Positions 8,157 through 17,038 of a stretch of 37,626 nucleotides of DNA are shown piece after piece. How positions within the stretch are numbered: position 1 is the first letter of the stretch; every line of letters starts with the position of its first letter. Where the stretch lies: the NCBI GenBank assembly GCA_002102225.1, contig LQPB01000068.1:1-37626 (forward strand), given 5' to 3'. A program made the position numbers and the translations under genes. The DNA comes from Mycobacterium interjectum. Lineage in GTDB: Bacteria; Actinomycetota; Actinomycetes; Mycobacteriales; Mycobacteriaceae. Below the pieces are notes generated by a model that worked only from the letters and a program-made list of their open reading frames with translations, was not told where the DNA came from and ran no database searches.

Positions 8157-9539
8157 ATGACGGCTCAACACGCCAAAGAGAACCTGCTGATCGTGCACTG
8201 GCACGACCTGGGGCGCTATCTCGGCGCCTACGGTCACCCGGACGTGGCCAGCCCGCGGCTGGACCGGCTTGCCGCCGAGGGCCTCCTGTTCACCAGGGCC
8301 CATGCCACCGCGCCGCTGTGCTCGCCGTCGCGCGGCTCGCTGTTCACCGGGCGCTACCCGCAGAGCAACGGGCTCGTGGGGCTGGCGCATCATGGCTGGG
8401 AATATCGCAGCGGCGTGCGGACGCTGCCCCAGATGCTGTCCGAATCCGGTTGGTATTCCGCCCTTTTCGGAATGCAGCACGAGACGTCCTACCCGAAGCG
8501 GCTGGGCTTCGATGAGTTCGACGTGTCCAACTCCTACTGCGATTACGTGGTGGACCGCGCGGAGGAATGGCTGCGGGACTGCCCCGAGAACCTTGGGGGC
8601 CAGCCGTTTCTGCTGACCGCGGGCTTCTTCGAGACGCACCGGCCCTACCCGCACGACCGCTACGAGCCCGCCGACGCCGCCGAGGTCGATCCCCCCGAAT
8701 ACCTGCCGGACACCCCCGACGTTCGTGGCGACCTCGCCGACTTCTACGGGGCGATCGCCACGGCCGACGCCGCCGTCGGCCGGCTGCTGGACGCGCTCGC
8801 CGAAACGGGGCTCGACGCCACCACGTGGGTGGTGTTCTTCACCGACCACGGACCGGCGTTCCCGCGCGCGAAATCCACCCTGTACGACGCCGGAACCGGC
8901 ATCGGCATGATCATCCGCCCTCCCACCAACCGCACCGTGGCGCCGCGCGTTTACGACGAGCTGTTCAGCGGCGTCGATCTGGTGCCGACGCTGCTCGGGC
9001 TCTTGGGCGTCCACGTGCCGGCCGACGTGGAGGGGGTGTCCCACGCCGACGCGCTGCTGGCGCCCGGCACGCAGGCCGAACCGGTCCGGCAGCAGGTGTA
9101 CACCATGAAGACGTACCACGACTCGTTCGACCCCATTCGCGCGATTCGCACCAAGGAATACAGCTACATCGAGAACTATGCGGCCCGTCCGCTGCTCGAT
9201 CTGCCGTTGGACATCCAGGAAAGCCCGTCGGGGCAGGCGGTCGCGCCGTTCATTTCGGGCCCGCGCCCCGAGCGCGAACTCTACGACCTGCGAACCGATC
9301 CCGGCGAGACCGCCAACCTGCTGACCGACGCGCCGGGCGGCGACGCGGACGTGGAAGGGGTCGCCGCCGATCTGGCTGTGCGCCTGCATGATTGGCGCCA
9401 GCGCACCGGCGACGTCATCCCGTCGGAGTTTGCCGGCCACCGCATCGCCCTGCGTTACACCGAGACCTATCTGCAGATTCACCGCATCAGGCCGAGCAGC
9501 CGCTCGGCGATCGCCGTCGACCGCGGCATCGAGGAATAG
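8157..9539 (+). CDS. Arylsulfatase-family hydrolase, Rv0296c-like
   Basis: The 460-residue protein is an alkaline phosphatase-superfamily sulfatase. LCSPSRGSLFTGRYP (near residue 60) contains the C-x-P-S-R sulfatase signature, in which the Cys is converted to the catalytic formylglycine by a separate enzyme. FFTDHGPAFPRAKSTLYD provides the metal-binding Asp-His and a Lys. GFFETHRPYPHDRY is the usual central motif, and RELYDLRTDPGETANL is the conserved C-terminal sulfatase strand. The N-terminal metal site reads HWHDLGRYLGAYG rather than the common DDxG, leaving only one Asp there. No signal peptide is seen, so it is cytosolic. GAGGTGACGGA precedes the ATG. The natural substrate is unknown. 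It converges on tam with a 5-bp gap. Confidence 0.87.
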   Translation: MTAQHAKENLLIVHWHDLGRYLGAYGHPDVASPRLDRLAAEGLLFTRAHATAPLCSPSRGSLFTGRYPQSNGLVGLAHHGWEYRSGVRTLPQMLSESGWYSALFGMQHETSYPKRLGFDEFDVSNSYCDYVVDRAEEWLRDCPENLGGQPFLLTAGFFETHRPYPHDRYEPADAAEVDPPEYLPDTPDVRGDLADFYGAIATADAAVGRLLDALAETGLDATTWVVFFTDHGPAFPRAKSTLYDAGTGIGMIIRPPTNRTVAPRVYDELFSGVDLVPTLLGLLGVHVPADVEGVSHADALLAPGTQAEPVRQQVYTMKTYHDSFDPIRAIRTKEYSYIENYAARPLLDLPLDIQESPSGQAVAPFISGPRPERELYDLRTDPGETANLLTDAPGGDADVEGVAADLAVRLHDWRQRTGDVIPSEFAGHRIALRYTETYLQIHRIRPSSRSAIAVDRGIEE

Positions 9540-9544
9540 CCCGG

Positions 9545-10339
9545 CTACGCCTGCTTACCGCCGGAGCGCTGGGCGCCGCCGACCTCGGCGACGATGAAAA
9601 CCCGCCGGAAGGGAAAGATCGTGGTGCCGTCGGCGCGGGGCGGGTACGCGTCGTCCAACAACGGGATCAGCTCGCGGCGAAACTGCTCCCAGCCCGCGTC
9701 GTCGAGCCGCTCGCGCACCGGCACCAGCGCCGTGCCGGTGATCCACTCCAGCACCGGGTTCTCACCGGTCAGCTGATGCAGGTAGGTGCTCTCCCAGACG
9801 TCGATCTTGCATCCGGCGTCCAACAGCAGGTTGGCGTAATTCATGGGCGGCTGAACCACCGCGCCCACGCGAAACGGTATGTCGCGCATGAGTTTTGCGT
9901 AGGGCTCGCGACGGGCCAGCGCCCGCACGGTGGCATGCGACGGGGTCTCGAAGTTGCCCGGGATCTGCACGCCGATCCACGAGCCGGGCGCCAGCTCGCC
10001 GGCCCACCGCACCAGCAGATCGGCGTGCTCGGGCACCCAATGCAGGGCGGCGTTGCAGATCACCACGTCGGTGTCGGGCTTGGGCTTCCAGTCCCGCAAG
10101 TCGCCGATGACGGCGTCGATGCCGCGCTCCTTGGCAGCGGCGACCATCTCCGGCGAGCTGTCCACCGCCTCGATCGCCGCCTCCGGCCAGCGCCGGGCCA
10201 GGTACTTGGTCAGGTGGCCCGGGCCGCAGCCCAGGTCGACCACTCGACGCGCCTGCTTGGCACCCACTCGCGACACCAGGTCATAGAACGGGCGGCTGCG
10301 ATGGTCAGCAAAGGCCAGGTAGACGTCGGGATCCCACAT
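9545..10339 (-). CDS. tam: Trans-aconitate 2-methyltransferase
   Basis: The 264-residue class I SAM-dependent methyltransferase starts MWDPDVYLAFADHRSRPFYDL, a well-conserved Tam N-terminus. SAM motif I is VVDLGCGPGHLTKYLA, motif II is around IEAVDSSPEMV, and NAALHWVPEHADL follows. Tam methylates trans-aconitate, a spontaneous by-product of the citrate cycle that inhibits aconitase. The ATG at 10339 is preceded by AGGAGGACC, a near-perfect ribosome site. A longer reading from 10366 would place that site inside the coding region and is rejected. The position one gene beyond the ESX-3 operon, next to the Rv0293c-like hydrolase, matches M. tuberculosis Rv0294. Confidence 0.9.
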   Translation of the reverse strand: MWDPDVYLAFADHRSRPFYDLVSRVGAKQARRVVDLGCGPGHLTKYLARRWPEAAIEAVDSSPEMVAAAKERGIDAVIGDLRDWKPKPDTDVVICNAALHWVPEHADLLVRWAGELAPGSWIGVQIPGNFETPSHATVRALARREPYAKLMRDIPFRVGAVVQPPMNYANLLLDAGCKIDVWESTYLHQLTGENPVLEWITGTALVPVRERLDDAGWEQFRRELIPLLDDAYPPRADGTTIFPFRRVFIVAEVGGAQRSGGKQA

Positions 10340-10428
10340 GTCGGTCCTCCTGATCAACACCAGCACGGGTCGGGCTGATAGGTAAACCGTATTACCGCAT
10401 GCGGCCCCACGGCCGACCGAGTGGGCGT

Positions 10429-10434
10429 TAGCAT
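10429..10434 (+). promoter_or_regulatory. -10 element TAGCAT of a leaderless promoter
   Basis: TAGCAT (consensus TANNNT) is followed by exactly seven bases and then the GTG at 10442. Transcription starting at that GTG would give a leaderless mRNA, a common class in mycobacteria. This spacing is the main reason for choosing 10442 over the GTG at 10421 as the start of the downstream hydrolase. Confidence 0.5.
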
Positions 10435-10441
10435 CGCGTTT

Positions 10442-11635
10442 GTGACACCGCCTGACCGGGATCCGGTCAATCCCCCGGTTCCCGTTCCGGATGTTCCCGG
10501 CGCCGACGTGCCGGCCGGCGCGGCGGGATTGCCACCGCGCTCCGCGCTGTCGCCCCGCCAGCGAATGGTCGTCGAGGCGGCGGCCATCTCCGACCTCGCG
10601 CTGCGCACCGCGGTCGCGTCGGTGCTGACCACCACGGTCACGCCGGCCGTGCTCGCCTCGTCGGTGCGCTTCGGCAGCGAACGCGAGAGCCTGCGCTTCT
10701 ACGCCGAGCTCGGCGCCGAACGTGACCCGGCGAGGTCGTTTCCGGCGCCCACCGATCTGCCCACCGTCTCATCGCGGCCGGCCAACCGGCTCGCGGAGTG
10801 GATCGCCCACGGCACCGTCGACAACATCTCGTTCCCCAGCAGCTTCCGGGCCATCAATCCCGCGCTGCGCACGCGCTGGAACGCGTTGTCCGCCAACAAC
10901 GTTGTGCACGCGCAGCACTGGCGCCATGGCGACGGACCGCACCCCACGCTGTGCGTCATCCACGGCTTCATGGGGTCGTCGTATTTGGCCAACGGGCGGT
11001 TCTTCACGCTGCCGTGGTATTACCGTGCCGGCTACGACGTCCTGATGTACACCCTGCCCTTTCACGGCCCACGGGCCGAAAAGTATTCGCCGTTCAGCGG
11101 TTTCGGGTATTTCGCTGGCGGCCTGTGCGGCTTCGCCGAGGCGATGGCGCAGGCCGTGCACGACTTCCGGTCCATCATCGACCACCTGCGCCACACCGGC
11201 GTCGAGCGCATCGCGCTGACCGGCATCTCGCTCGGCGGCTACACCTCCGCGCTGGTGGCCTCGGTCGACGATCGGCTCGAGGCCGTCATCCCCAATTGCC
11301 CGGTCGTGACGCCGGCAACGATGTTCGACGAATGGTTCCCGGCCAACAAGCTCATGGGGCTGGGCCTGCGGATGTCCAAGATCACCCGGGACGAGCTCGC
11401 CGCCGGGTTGTCCTACCACTCGCCGCTGAACTACCCGCCGCTGATCGGAAAGGACCGCCGGATGATCATCACCGGCCTCGGCGATCGGATGGCCCCGCCG
11501 GGACAGGCGGTCACGCTGTGGGAGCACTGGAATCGCTGTGCGCTGCACTGGTTTCCGGGCAGCCACGTGCTGCACGTGAGCCAGCTGGACTACCTGCGCA
11601 GGATGACCCAGTTTCTGCGCGGGGTTATGTTCTAG
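10442..11635 (+). CDS. Alpha/beta-hydrolase domain protein, Rv0293c-like
   Basis: The 397-residue protein has a Pro-rich N-terminus (TPPDRDPVNPPVPVPDVPG), a helical segment and then an alpha/beta-hydrolase domain. The domain shows TLCVIHGFMGSS (oxyanion hole His-Gly), LTGISLGGYTSAL (nucleophile elbow G-x-S-x-G, here GISLG) and FPGSHVLHV near the end, which provides a His for the triad. The acid residue is probably the Asp in GLGDRMAPP. There is no signal peptide. Esterase or lipase-type activity is likely but the substrate is unknown. It runs towards eccE3 and the two coding regions overlap by 11 bp at their 3' ends. Confidence 0.8.
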   Translation: MTPPDRDPVNPPVPVPDVPGADVPAGAAGLPPRSALSPRQRMVVEAAAISDLALRTAVASVLTTTVTPAVLASSVRFGSERESLRFYAELGAERDPARSFPAPTDLPTVSSRPANRLAEWIAHGTVDNISFPSSFRAINPALRTRWNALSANNVVHAQHWRHGDGPHPTLCVIHGFMGSSYLANGRFFTLPWYYRAGYDVLMYTLPFHGPRAEKYSPFSGFGYFAGGLCGFAEAMAQAVHDFRSIIDHLRHTGVERIALTGISLGGYTSALVASVDDRLEAVIPNCPVVTPATMFDEWFPANKLMGLGLRMSKITRDELAAGLSYHSPLNYPPLIGKDRRMIITGLGDRMAPPGQAVTLWEHWNRCALHWFPGSHVLHVSQLDYLRRMTQFLRGVMF

Positions 11636-12617
11636 CGGTTTCGGCCAGCCGCGCCCGGTGGGCGCCCGCCTCCGGGGTCGGCCAGATCAGCCCCGCCAGC
11701 ACCCCGGCGGGCTCGTCGGCGTGCCCGTCGAGGCGCTGCGCCGACGACAGATCCAGGGTCGCCAGCGCCGGCCGGTGATTCCCGCGCTGCGGGATCAGCC
11801 CGGCCAGCGGCGCCGCGCCCGCGGGTGGCGAATCGGTCAAGAACGCACACGCGGCCGCGACGGTGCGGTGGGTGCGGTCGCCGGCGATCTCCAGCGCCGT
11901 GCAGGTCTCGCGCACCGGGTGCGAGCGGATCGCGTCCAGCGTCTCGGCCAACCCGTCGTCCACCCGGACGCGGTAGGCCGCAATGTAATCGGAGTCGCCG
12001 CGCTGCACGCCCCGCCAGGTCTCGCGGGCGTTGGGCGCCAGCAGCCGCGGGACGTCGTCGGGTGCAACGGTGCTGGCTTCCCAGCCGATCTCACGGAGGT
12101 GGTCGGCCAGCCGGCGCGCGACCACCTGGGCGGTTTCGGTCAACGGGATCCGCGACGAGCGCGCCTGCAGCGCCGCCAGGTTGTCGGCCGCCGACACCGT
12201 GAGCCCGATCCAGGTCTGGCGTCTGGAGGCGTCGGATGCGTTGTCGCGGCTGGTGATTCGGATCTTGTCGGCGCGGATGCCGTAGCGGTCCAGGTAGCCC
12301 GCGATGAGCTGCAGCGGGAGCACGTCCGAGTCACCGAGCGGCGGCCCGAGGCGCAGCAACGCGGTCACGCTTGTGGCAGGGCCTGATTCGGGCACGAATC
12401 CCCGGGCGCGCCGCGCCATGGCCAGGCGGCGGCGCAGGATGGTGGTCAGGTGCAGGCCCTGCCACCAGCCGAACAGCACGATCACGACGGCAGCCGCGAT
12501 GCCGAGCACCCAGTAGTCACGCGGGGACCGCCAAGGGTATGCCATCGCGGCGGGCACCACGGCCAGCAGCGCCAACGTGATCCGGCCCGTTCCGGGCGCG
12601 GGTATCGAGCGGCTCAC
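11625..12617 (-). CDS. eccE3: ESX-3 membrane component EccE3
   Basis: The 330-residue protein has two N-terminal membrane helices (LALLAVVPAAMAYPW and YWVLGIAAAVVIVLFGWW) followed by a cytosolic domain. EccE lies at the periphery of the type VII membrane complex (EccB-EccC-EccD-EccE). Length and sequence fit M. tuberculosis EccE3 (Rv0292). The start is the GTG at 12617, preceded by AGGAG, and it overlaps the mycP3 stop as GTGA, so it is translationally coupled. It is the last gene of the ESX-3 operon. Its final 11 bases lie opposite the end of the hydrolase gene. The longer upstream frame is the shadow of mycP3. Confidence 0.93.
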   Translation of the reverse strand: MSRSIPAPGTGRITLALLAVVPAAMAYPWRSPRDYWVLGIAAAVVIVLFGWWQGLHLTTILRRRLAMARRARGFVPESGPATSVTALLRLGPPLGDSDVLPLQLIAGYLDRYGIRADKIRITSRDNASDASRRQTWIGLTVSAADNLAALQARSSRIPLTETAQVVARRLADHLREIGWEASTVAPDDVPRLLAPNARETWRGVQRGDSDYIAAYRVRVDDGLAETLDAIRSHPVRETCTALEIAGDRTHRTVAAACAFLTDSPPAGAAPLAGLIPQRGNHRPALATLDLSSAQRLDGHADEPAGVLAGLIWPTPEAGAHRARLAETART

Positions 12618-14008
12618 GGGGTGGTCTCCTTCTTTCTGACGATCGCGGTGATGGCGGCGACGATTGCGACGACGACGGCCAGCGCGGCGGTTCCGGCGAA
12701 CGCCACGGTTCGCGGGGTGGTGCTTTCGGGTGCGGGTGTCGGCGGGGCGGCGACCGGCCTGGCCGCCGGCCCGCCGGATGGGTTGCCGGCGGGCAGTTCC
12801 CACGTCAGCGCCGCCACGGGGTCCACCGCGCCGGCGCCGACGACGTTGGAGGGAGCGCGGGCACCGTTGTGGGCGGTCGCGGTGATGCGGTGCACCACCT
12901 GCGTCGCGGTCAGTTGGGGATACTTGCTGCGCACCAAGGCCGCAACGCCCGACACGTAGCCGGCCGCATAGCTGGTGCCGCTCAAGGCGATCAGCTGCTG
13001 GTGTTCGTCGGGCAGGCCATTGGCGAGGCCGCCGCCGTCGCGGTTGCTGACCGACACGATGTTTTCGCCGGGTGCCGCGACGCCCACCCACGGCCCGGCC
13101 ATGGTGAATTTCGACGGCTCCGCGTCCGGCGTGAGGGAGGCCGTCGACAGCACGTAGGGCTGCCACCACGACGGGATGGAGACCGACGTGACACCGGCCC
13201 AGTTGCGCGGGTCGTCCGGGCGGCCGAGGTCGGTGAGCGGGTTGGACTCACACGACGTTCCGCCGGCGACCGATCCAGTGGGGCCGTTGTTGCCCGCGGC
13301 GGCCACGATCACGGCGTCCTTGTCCACCGCGGCGTAGCGGATCGCCGCACCCAGTGCGGCCTGGTCGACCGTCCGGTCGGCGGGCAGGCAGGTGATCGCC
13401 GAGATGTTGATCACGCGGGCGCCGAGGTCGGCGGCGTGCACGATGGCCCGCGCCAGGGTGGCGACGTCTTGAGATGCCCTGGCCAGCAACGGATCGCCGC
13501 CCGGCGTGCGCGGTGAGAATTTCGCGGACGTCGTCCTGATGGAGAGCACCCGCGCCGCGGGCGCGACCCCCGAGAACCCATCGTCGCCGGGCTGGCCGGC
13601 GATGACGCCGGCCACCAGGGTGCCGTGCCCGTCGCAGTCGGTCAGGCCGTCGGTGGTCTCGACGAAATCCCCGCCGGGATCGACATTGGGCAGCCTTGGG
13701 CCGGGGCGCACGCCGGTGTCGATGACCCCCACCAGTTGGCCCTCGCCCCGCGAAAACCGCCATGCCGCGGGAAGGTTGAGCATCGCCTGGCTGGGCGTCG
13801 TCACGGCCGGATCGCTGCCCGGGATCACACCGGAGGCGCTGCAGGGGCCGCGCTGCTCCATCGGCTGCCCGGGTCCCGGGGTGCCGCTCGGCGGCGGCAC
13901 ACCGGGGTCAACCTTCGGCTGGTCGACGGCCAACGCCGACGGAGCGGTCCACATCATGGCCGCCAAAGCGGCTGTGACGCAGGCCAATCCGGCTTGGGGC
14001 CTCATCAT
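12614..14008 (-). CDS. mycP3: Mycosin-3, membrane-anchored subtilisin-like protease MycP3
   Basis: The 464-residue preprotein has a signal peptide (about residues 1-28, ending SALAVDQ). Its subtilase catalytic triad is Asp97 (GVIDTGV), His128 (DCDGHGT) and Ser346 (SGTSYAAG), with oxyanion Asn240 (AAAGNNG). The Pro/Gly-rich linker after the signal (PSGTPGPGQPMEQRG) is the mycosin N-terminal extension. A C-terminal helix at about 432-458 anchors it, followed by the basic tail RKKETTP. Mycosins cap and stabilise the type VII pore on the periplasmic side and are needed for secretion. The ATG at 14008 overlaps the eccD3 stop as ATGA. Sequence is close to Rv0291 throughout. Confidence 0.95.
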   Translation of the reverse strand: MMRPQAGLACVTAALAAMMWTAPSALAVDQPKVDPGVPPPSGTPGPGQPMEQRGPCSASGVIPGSDPAVTTPSQAMLNLPAAWRFSRGEGQLVGVIDTGVRPGPRLPNVDPGGDFVETTDGLTDCDGHGTLVAGVIAGQPGDDGFSGVAPAARVLSIRTTSAKFSPRTPGGDPLLARASQDVATLARAIVHAADLGARVINISAITCLPADRTVDQAALGAAIRYAAVDKDAVIVAAAGNNGPTGSVAGGTSCESNPLTDLGRPDDPRNWAGVTSVSIPSWWQPYVLSTASLTPDAEPSKFTMAGPWVGVAAPGENIVSVSNRDGGGLANGLPDEHQQLIALSGTSYAAGYVSGVAALVRSKYPQLTATQVVHRITATAHNGARAPSNVVGAGAVDPVAALTWELPAGNPSGGPAARPVAAPPTPAPESTTPRTVAFAGTAALAVVVAIVAAITAIVRKKETTP

Positions 14009-15435
14009 CGATTGAGCACCCAGGCGAACAGACCGACCAGGTAGGCCAGCACGGGGATCAGCGAGGCGTCGAGTCCGGCCGCGGCAAAGCCCACCAGCCG
14101 CCGCAGCGGCAGCGAATAGCTTTCCGGCACGGCGATGCGCGGATTCAGCGCCACCACCAGCCATACCAGGGCCAGCGCGACGAGTACCAGCGCGGCGCCG
14201 AGGGCGGCGCCGTACCGCCCCGTCGCGGTGTAGAGCACCAACAGGACACCGGCGACCAGGTAGGGCTGGGCGAGCAGCCAGCCCTTGCAGGCGGCCGAGT
14301 CCCACACGCGGGCGCGCAGCACGGACGTCGCCGCGGTGGCGCCGACCACGTACCAGCCGAAGCCCCCCAACGACTCCGGGCGCAGCGCGATCGCCACCGA
14401 GCCCAGCGCGCTGAGCAACACCGCGGCGGCGATGAACCCGCTCTGATGCGCGTCGCCGATTCGCACCCGCCGCGGCAGGTCCTCGAGCACGCGCAGCGAC
14501 GGCGCCGACGGGGTCGGATCGCCGGGCGCCGGAATGACGGGCAGTGGGAAGCGCGCCCACAGCGCCGACAACGGAGCGGCCTCGACGGTGACCAGCAGGG
14601 CCGCCACGATGAGGCCGCAGCCGATGGCCAGTACCGGGAAATGCCAGATCAATTCGGCGCCGGCGGCCAGCGACACCGCGGCGCCGACGGTTGCGGTCGT
14701 GGTGAAGAAGGCGACCACCCGTTCGCGCTCCGGGCCCGGGACCATCAGGGCGATCAGCGACCACGCGGTCACGCCGGCCGCCGCAAGCATCAGCTGTGCC
14801 GGCCCGAACCCGCCGGGCACCGCCAGCACCAGTGCGGCGCCGATGGGCACCAGGGCCGCGATCGACAGCGCCATTCCGGCGCGCGGGGAGCGCACGGTGA
14901 TGAGCAGGCCGATCACCCCGGTCAGCGCCGCGATCGCGGCAACCGCGACCAGCCCGGCCAGCGCGCCGGTGGCCACCCGGTAGGTGACCCCTAGGCCCGT
15001 GGTCAGGAACGCCACGGCGATCGCACCGGCCAGCGCCGCACGCTGGATATGCGCTGTGCCCCAAGGCCGCAACCGGGAAGTCGAGAAGATCATGGCGGCG
15101 TCGGCGATGTCCTCGACGATGCCCGGCGCGGCCGGCCCAGCGGGCACCGGCTGCAGCGCCAACAGGTCGCCGTCGACGACTCCGACGGTGTCCAGGCTGG
15201 CGTCCAGGCTGAACGGCGCGCCGCCGATCGGTGCGAGGCTCAGGTGGGGGGCCGCGAGACCATCCAAGGTGTCCTCGGTGTCACCGTTGGTGGCCGCCGG
15301 GGCCGCCAAACGCTTGACCGCCGGTAGGATTTCGCGCAGCGGAAGCTCGGCCGGCAGCGCCATCTCCGTCAGCCTGCTGTCCGCGAGGATGGCGACGCGC
15401 ACGATCGGCATCACGGCACCGGACGTCACTGGCAT
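14005..15435 (-). CDS. eccD3: ESX-3 membrane channel component EccD3
   Basis: The 476-residue protein has an N-terminal cytosolic ubiquitin-like domain (PIVRVAILADSRLTEMALPAELPLREILPAV, about residues 10-100). About eleven hydrophobic helices follow from HIQRAALAGAIAVAFL onward, ending FAWVLNR. EccD forms the lipid-filled membrane vestibule of the type VII complex. Length matches M. tuberculosis EccD3 (Rv0290). The ATG at 15435 follows a weak purine stretch. The coding end overlaps mycP3 by four bases, and the gap to the upstream espG3 is 45 bp. Confidence 0.95.
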   Translation of the reverse strand: MPVTSGAVMPIVRVAILADSRLTEMALPAELPLREILPAVKRLAAPAATNGDTEDTLDGLAAPHLSLAPIGGAPFSLDASLDTVGVVDGDLLALQPVPAGPAAPGIVEDIADAAMIFSTSRLRPWGTAHIQRAALAGAIAVAFLTTGLGVTYRVATGALAGLVAVAAIAALTGVIGLLITVRSPRAGMALSIAALVPIGAALVLAVPGGFGPAQLMLAAAGVTAWSLIALMVPGPERERVVAFFTTTATVGAAVSLAAGAELIWHFPVLAIGCGLIVAALLVTVEAAPLSALWARFPLPVIPAPGDPTPSAPSLRVLEDLPRRVRIGDAHQSGFIAAAVLLSALGSVAIALRPESLGGFGWYVVGATAATSVLRARVWDSAACKGWLLAQPYLVAGVLLVLYTATGRYGAALGAALVLVALALVWLVVALNPRIAVPESYSLPLRRLVGFAAAGLDASLIPVLAYLVGLFAWVLNR

Positions 15436-15480
15436 GGTTCTCTCTTCTCTATTTCGTTGCTGTATCAGAACGTTGGGCGG

Positions 15481-16362
15481 TTATGAACTCTGTGCGGAAA
15501 AGTCTCGGGACAGCCGCCGGCCGGGGAACCACTGGCCCTCCGGCAGCAGGCCGACCAGCTGTTCGACGGCGACGGCGATGGCGAACGGCGTGCCCGGGGC
15601 GAAAGTGGAGACCCACTCGCCGTCAAAGGCGCGCGACGGGCTGACCAGCACCCGGCCCGCGGCGGTGTCGACGATGCTCATCCCGACCTCGGTGGTCGAG
15701 TGCTGCCCGTCGCAGTGGGAGCCGGCGACGATCTCGACGTAGCTGCGCGCGCCGGAGAACACCGACTCCACGACCGGTCGCGCCGACGCCGGAATGCCCA
15801 GATAGTCAATGACTTCCGCCAGCGAAGCGCCGGACCGCAGCCGTTCGTCGGCGCGGGCCCCCACCCGCATCGGCATGCTGAACTCGTCGAACCGGGCCGG
15901 CGGCCGCTGCGCCAGCCCGACGCCGAGGACTGGGACCAGCCCCCGCGCGTCGTCGATCTCCATGGCGGTGAAGGTGACCAGTTGGGCGCTGCGCAACGCC
16001 ACGACGGTTTGCGGCGCCGTGCCGCTCCCACCGGTGCAGCGCTGCGCAACCACGCCGCGCAGCAACTCGCCGGCGCCGGCGGCCGCCCCGGGTCCCACGT
16101 ACCGCAGGTCGAGCCAGCGGTCCGGGAAGCACACCGTCTTGATCCAGCCGGCGACCGCCGCGTTGACGAGCCCGTCCCCCGACACCAGACCCATCCGGGT
16201 CAGCTCGGCGCGTTGCCGCTCCAAGAACTCGGCGCGCTGCGCGGCATCGCGATAGGGCGTGGTGATCGCGAGAACCCACGGGAAGCTGCCCGCCCCAGTG
16301 GTTTCCGCGATATACCACGCGTGGTCAACCGTCAGCTCGACGGCGTTTGGTGCTGCGTTCAT
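15481..16362 (-). CDS. espG3: ESX-3 PE/PPE chaperone EspG3
   Basis: The 293-residue cytosolic protein starts MNAAPNAVELTVDHAWYIAE. EspG chaperones bind the hydrophobic tip of the PPE protein in PE-PPE pairs, keep it soluble and give system specificity. The expected clients are PE5-PPE4 in this operon and possibly the neighbouring PPE proteins. Family features include the central antiparallel sheet region LVTFTAMEIDDARGLVPVLGVGL and the C-terminal FAPGTPFAIAVAVEQLVGLLP. The start at 16362 lies ten bases after the esxH stop; longer upstream readings overlap esxH and are rejected. It matches Rv0289 in length and position. Confidence 0.93.
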   Translation of the reverse strand: MNAAPNAVELTVDHAWYIAETTGAGSFPWVLAITTPYRDAAQRAEFLERQRAELTRMGLVSGDGLVNAAVAGWIKTVCFPDRWLDLRYVGPGAAAGAGELLRGVVAQRCTGGSGTAPQTVVALRSAQLVTFTAMEIDDARGLVPVLGVGLAQRPPARFDEFSMPMRVGARADERLRSGASLAEVIDYLGIPASARPVVESVFSGARSYVEIVAGSHCDGQHSTTEVGMSIVDTAAGRVLVSPSRAFDGEWVSTFAPGTPFAIAVAVEQLVGLLPEGQWFPGRRLSRDFSAQSS

Positions 16363-16372
16363 CAGGCGGGGG

Positions 16373-16663
16373 TTAACCGCCCCATTTGGCGGCCTCGGCC
16401 TGGTCGCGGGCGAGCATCGCGGTGGTGTTGGCATCGTGGGTGCCGGCCATCGACTGGTAGGCCCGGACCAGGCTGTCCATCGCCTGGTTCCACTGCGCCT
16501 GCCACACCTGGTACGTCATGCCGGTGTCGCCCTGCCAGGCGTTGGACAGCGTGGCCTGCTCGCTGGCAATGTCCGAGCCGAGCGCCTGCAACGTGCCGGC
16601 GTAGCCCGACATGTCCGCGGCGTGGCCCAGCATCGCGGGGTAGTTGTACATGATTTGCGACAT
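16373..16663 (-). CDS. esxH: ESX-3 substrate EsxH (TB10.4 family), with altered zinc ligands
   Basis: The 96-residue WxG100 protein has helix-WQG turn-helix architecture (NAWQGDTG at 41-48) and starts MSQIMYNYPAMLGHA. It pairs with EsxG and is secreted by ESX-3. The M. tuberculosis EsxG-EsxH dimer binds zinc through EsxH His14, His70, His76 and Glu77. Here His14 and His76 are kept, but position 70 is Gln (RAYQSM) and 77 is Asp (GTHDAN), checked from the codons CAG and GAT. Zinc binding may be weakened or changed. The C-terminal part (AMLARDQAEAAKWGG) probably contributes to the export signal. It is co-transcribed with esxG, 30 bp upstream. Confidence 0.97.
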   Translation of the reverse strand: MSQIMYNYPAMLGHAADMSGYAGTLQALGSDIASEQATLSNAWQGDTGMTYQVWQAQWNQAMDSLVRAYQSMAGTHDANTTAMLARDQAEAAKWGG

Positions 16664-16693
16664 CGCAAGTCCTTTCGCGGTTTAGAGGTCTGA

Positions 16694-16987
16694 TCAGAAC
16701 GCGGTGTAGCCGGAAGCGGCCGCGGCGTCGGCGGCCACGTAGGTGCCGGCGGCGTCCCCGAGGTTGGCCTGGGCGATGTCGAGCAGGGTGTTGATCCGCG
16801 CCGCGACCTCCACGAAGCGGGCGTGGGCGGCCTGAAACGCAGCCGAGGACTCGCCCTGGTGGAACGCCTGCGCCGAGACCGCTTCCTGCTCGGCCTGGCT
16901 GATCGTGCTGCGCATCAGCGCCGCCTTGGCGCTGAACGCCGACTGCGCGGCCACCAACTGCGGAATATGAGCGTCCAACATACTCAT
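16694..16987 (-). CDS. esxG: ESX-3 substrate EsxG
   Basis: The 97-residue WxG100-family partner of EsxH starts MSMLDAHIPQLVAAQSAF and ends AAAASGYTAF. The turn between its two helices reads HQGESS, with the Trp of WxG replaced by His, as in M. tuberculosis EsxG. The heterodimer is exported through ESX-3, supports iron and zinc acquisition, and in M. tuberculosis interferes with phagosome repair. GAAAGGA precedes the ATG by about ten bases. The gap to the upstream PPE4 gene is 51 bp. Confidence 0.97.
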   Translation of the reverse strand: MSMLDAHIPQLVAAQSAFSAKAALMRSTISQAEQEAVSAQAFHQGESSAAFQAAHARFVEVAARINTLLDIAQANLGDAAGTYVAADAAAASGYTAF

Positions 16988-17038
16988 GGTGATTGGTTTC
17001 CTTTCGCTCTCTTCGGATTTCGGTTGCTGACTGCCACG

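Noticed and set aside
7734..9482. Long minus-strand open frame of 582 codons opposite the bluB and sulfatase genes
   Set aside because: It is the high-GC antisense shadow of two well-recognised genes; its composition is rich in Arg, Gly, Val and His with no family features.
12618..13169. Extended N-terminus of EccE3 in the mycP3 region
   Set aside because: It is a frame-shifted reading of mycP3; the GTG at 12617 has a ribosome site and overlaps the mycP3 stop.
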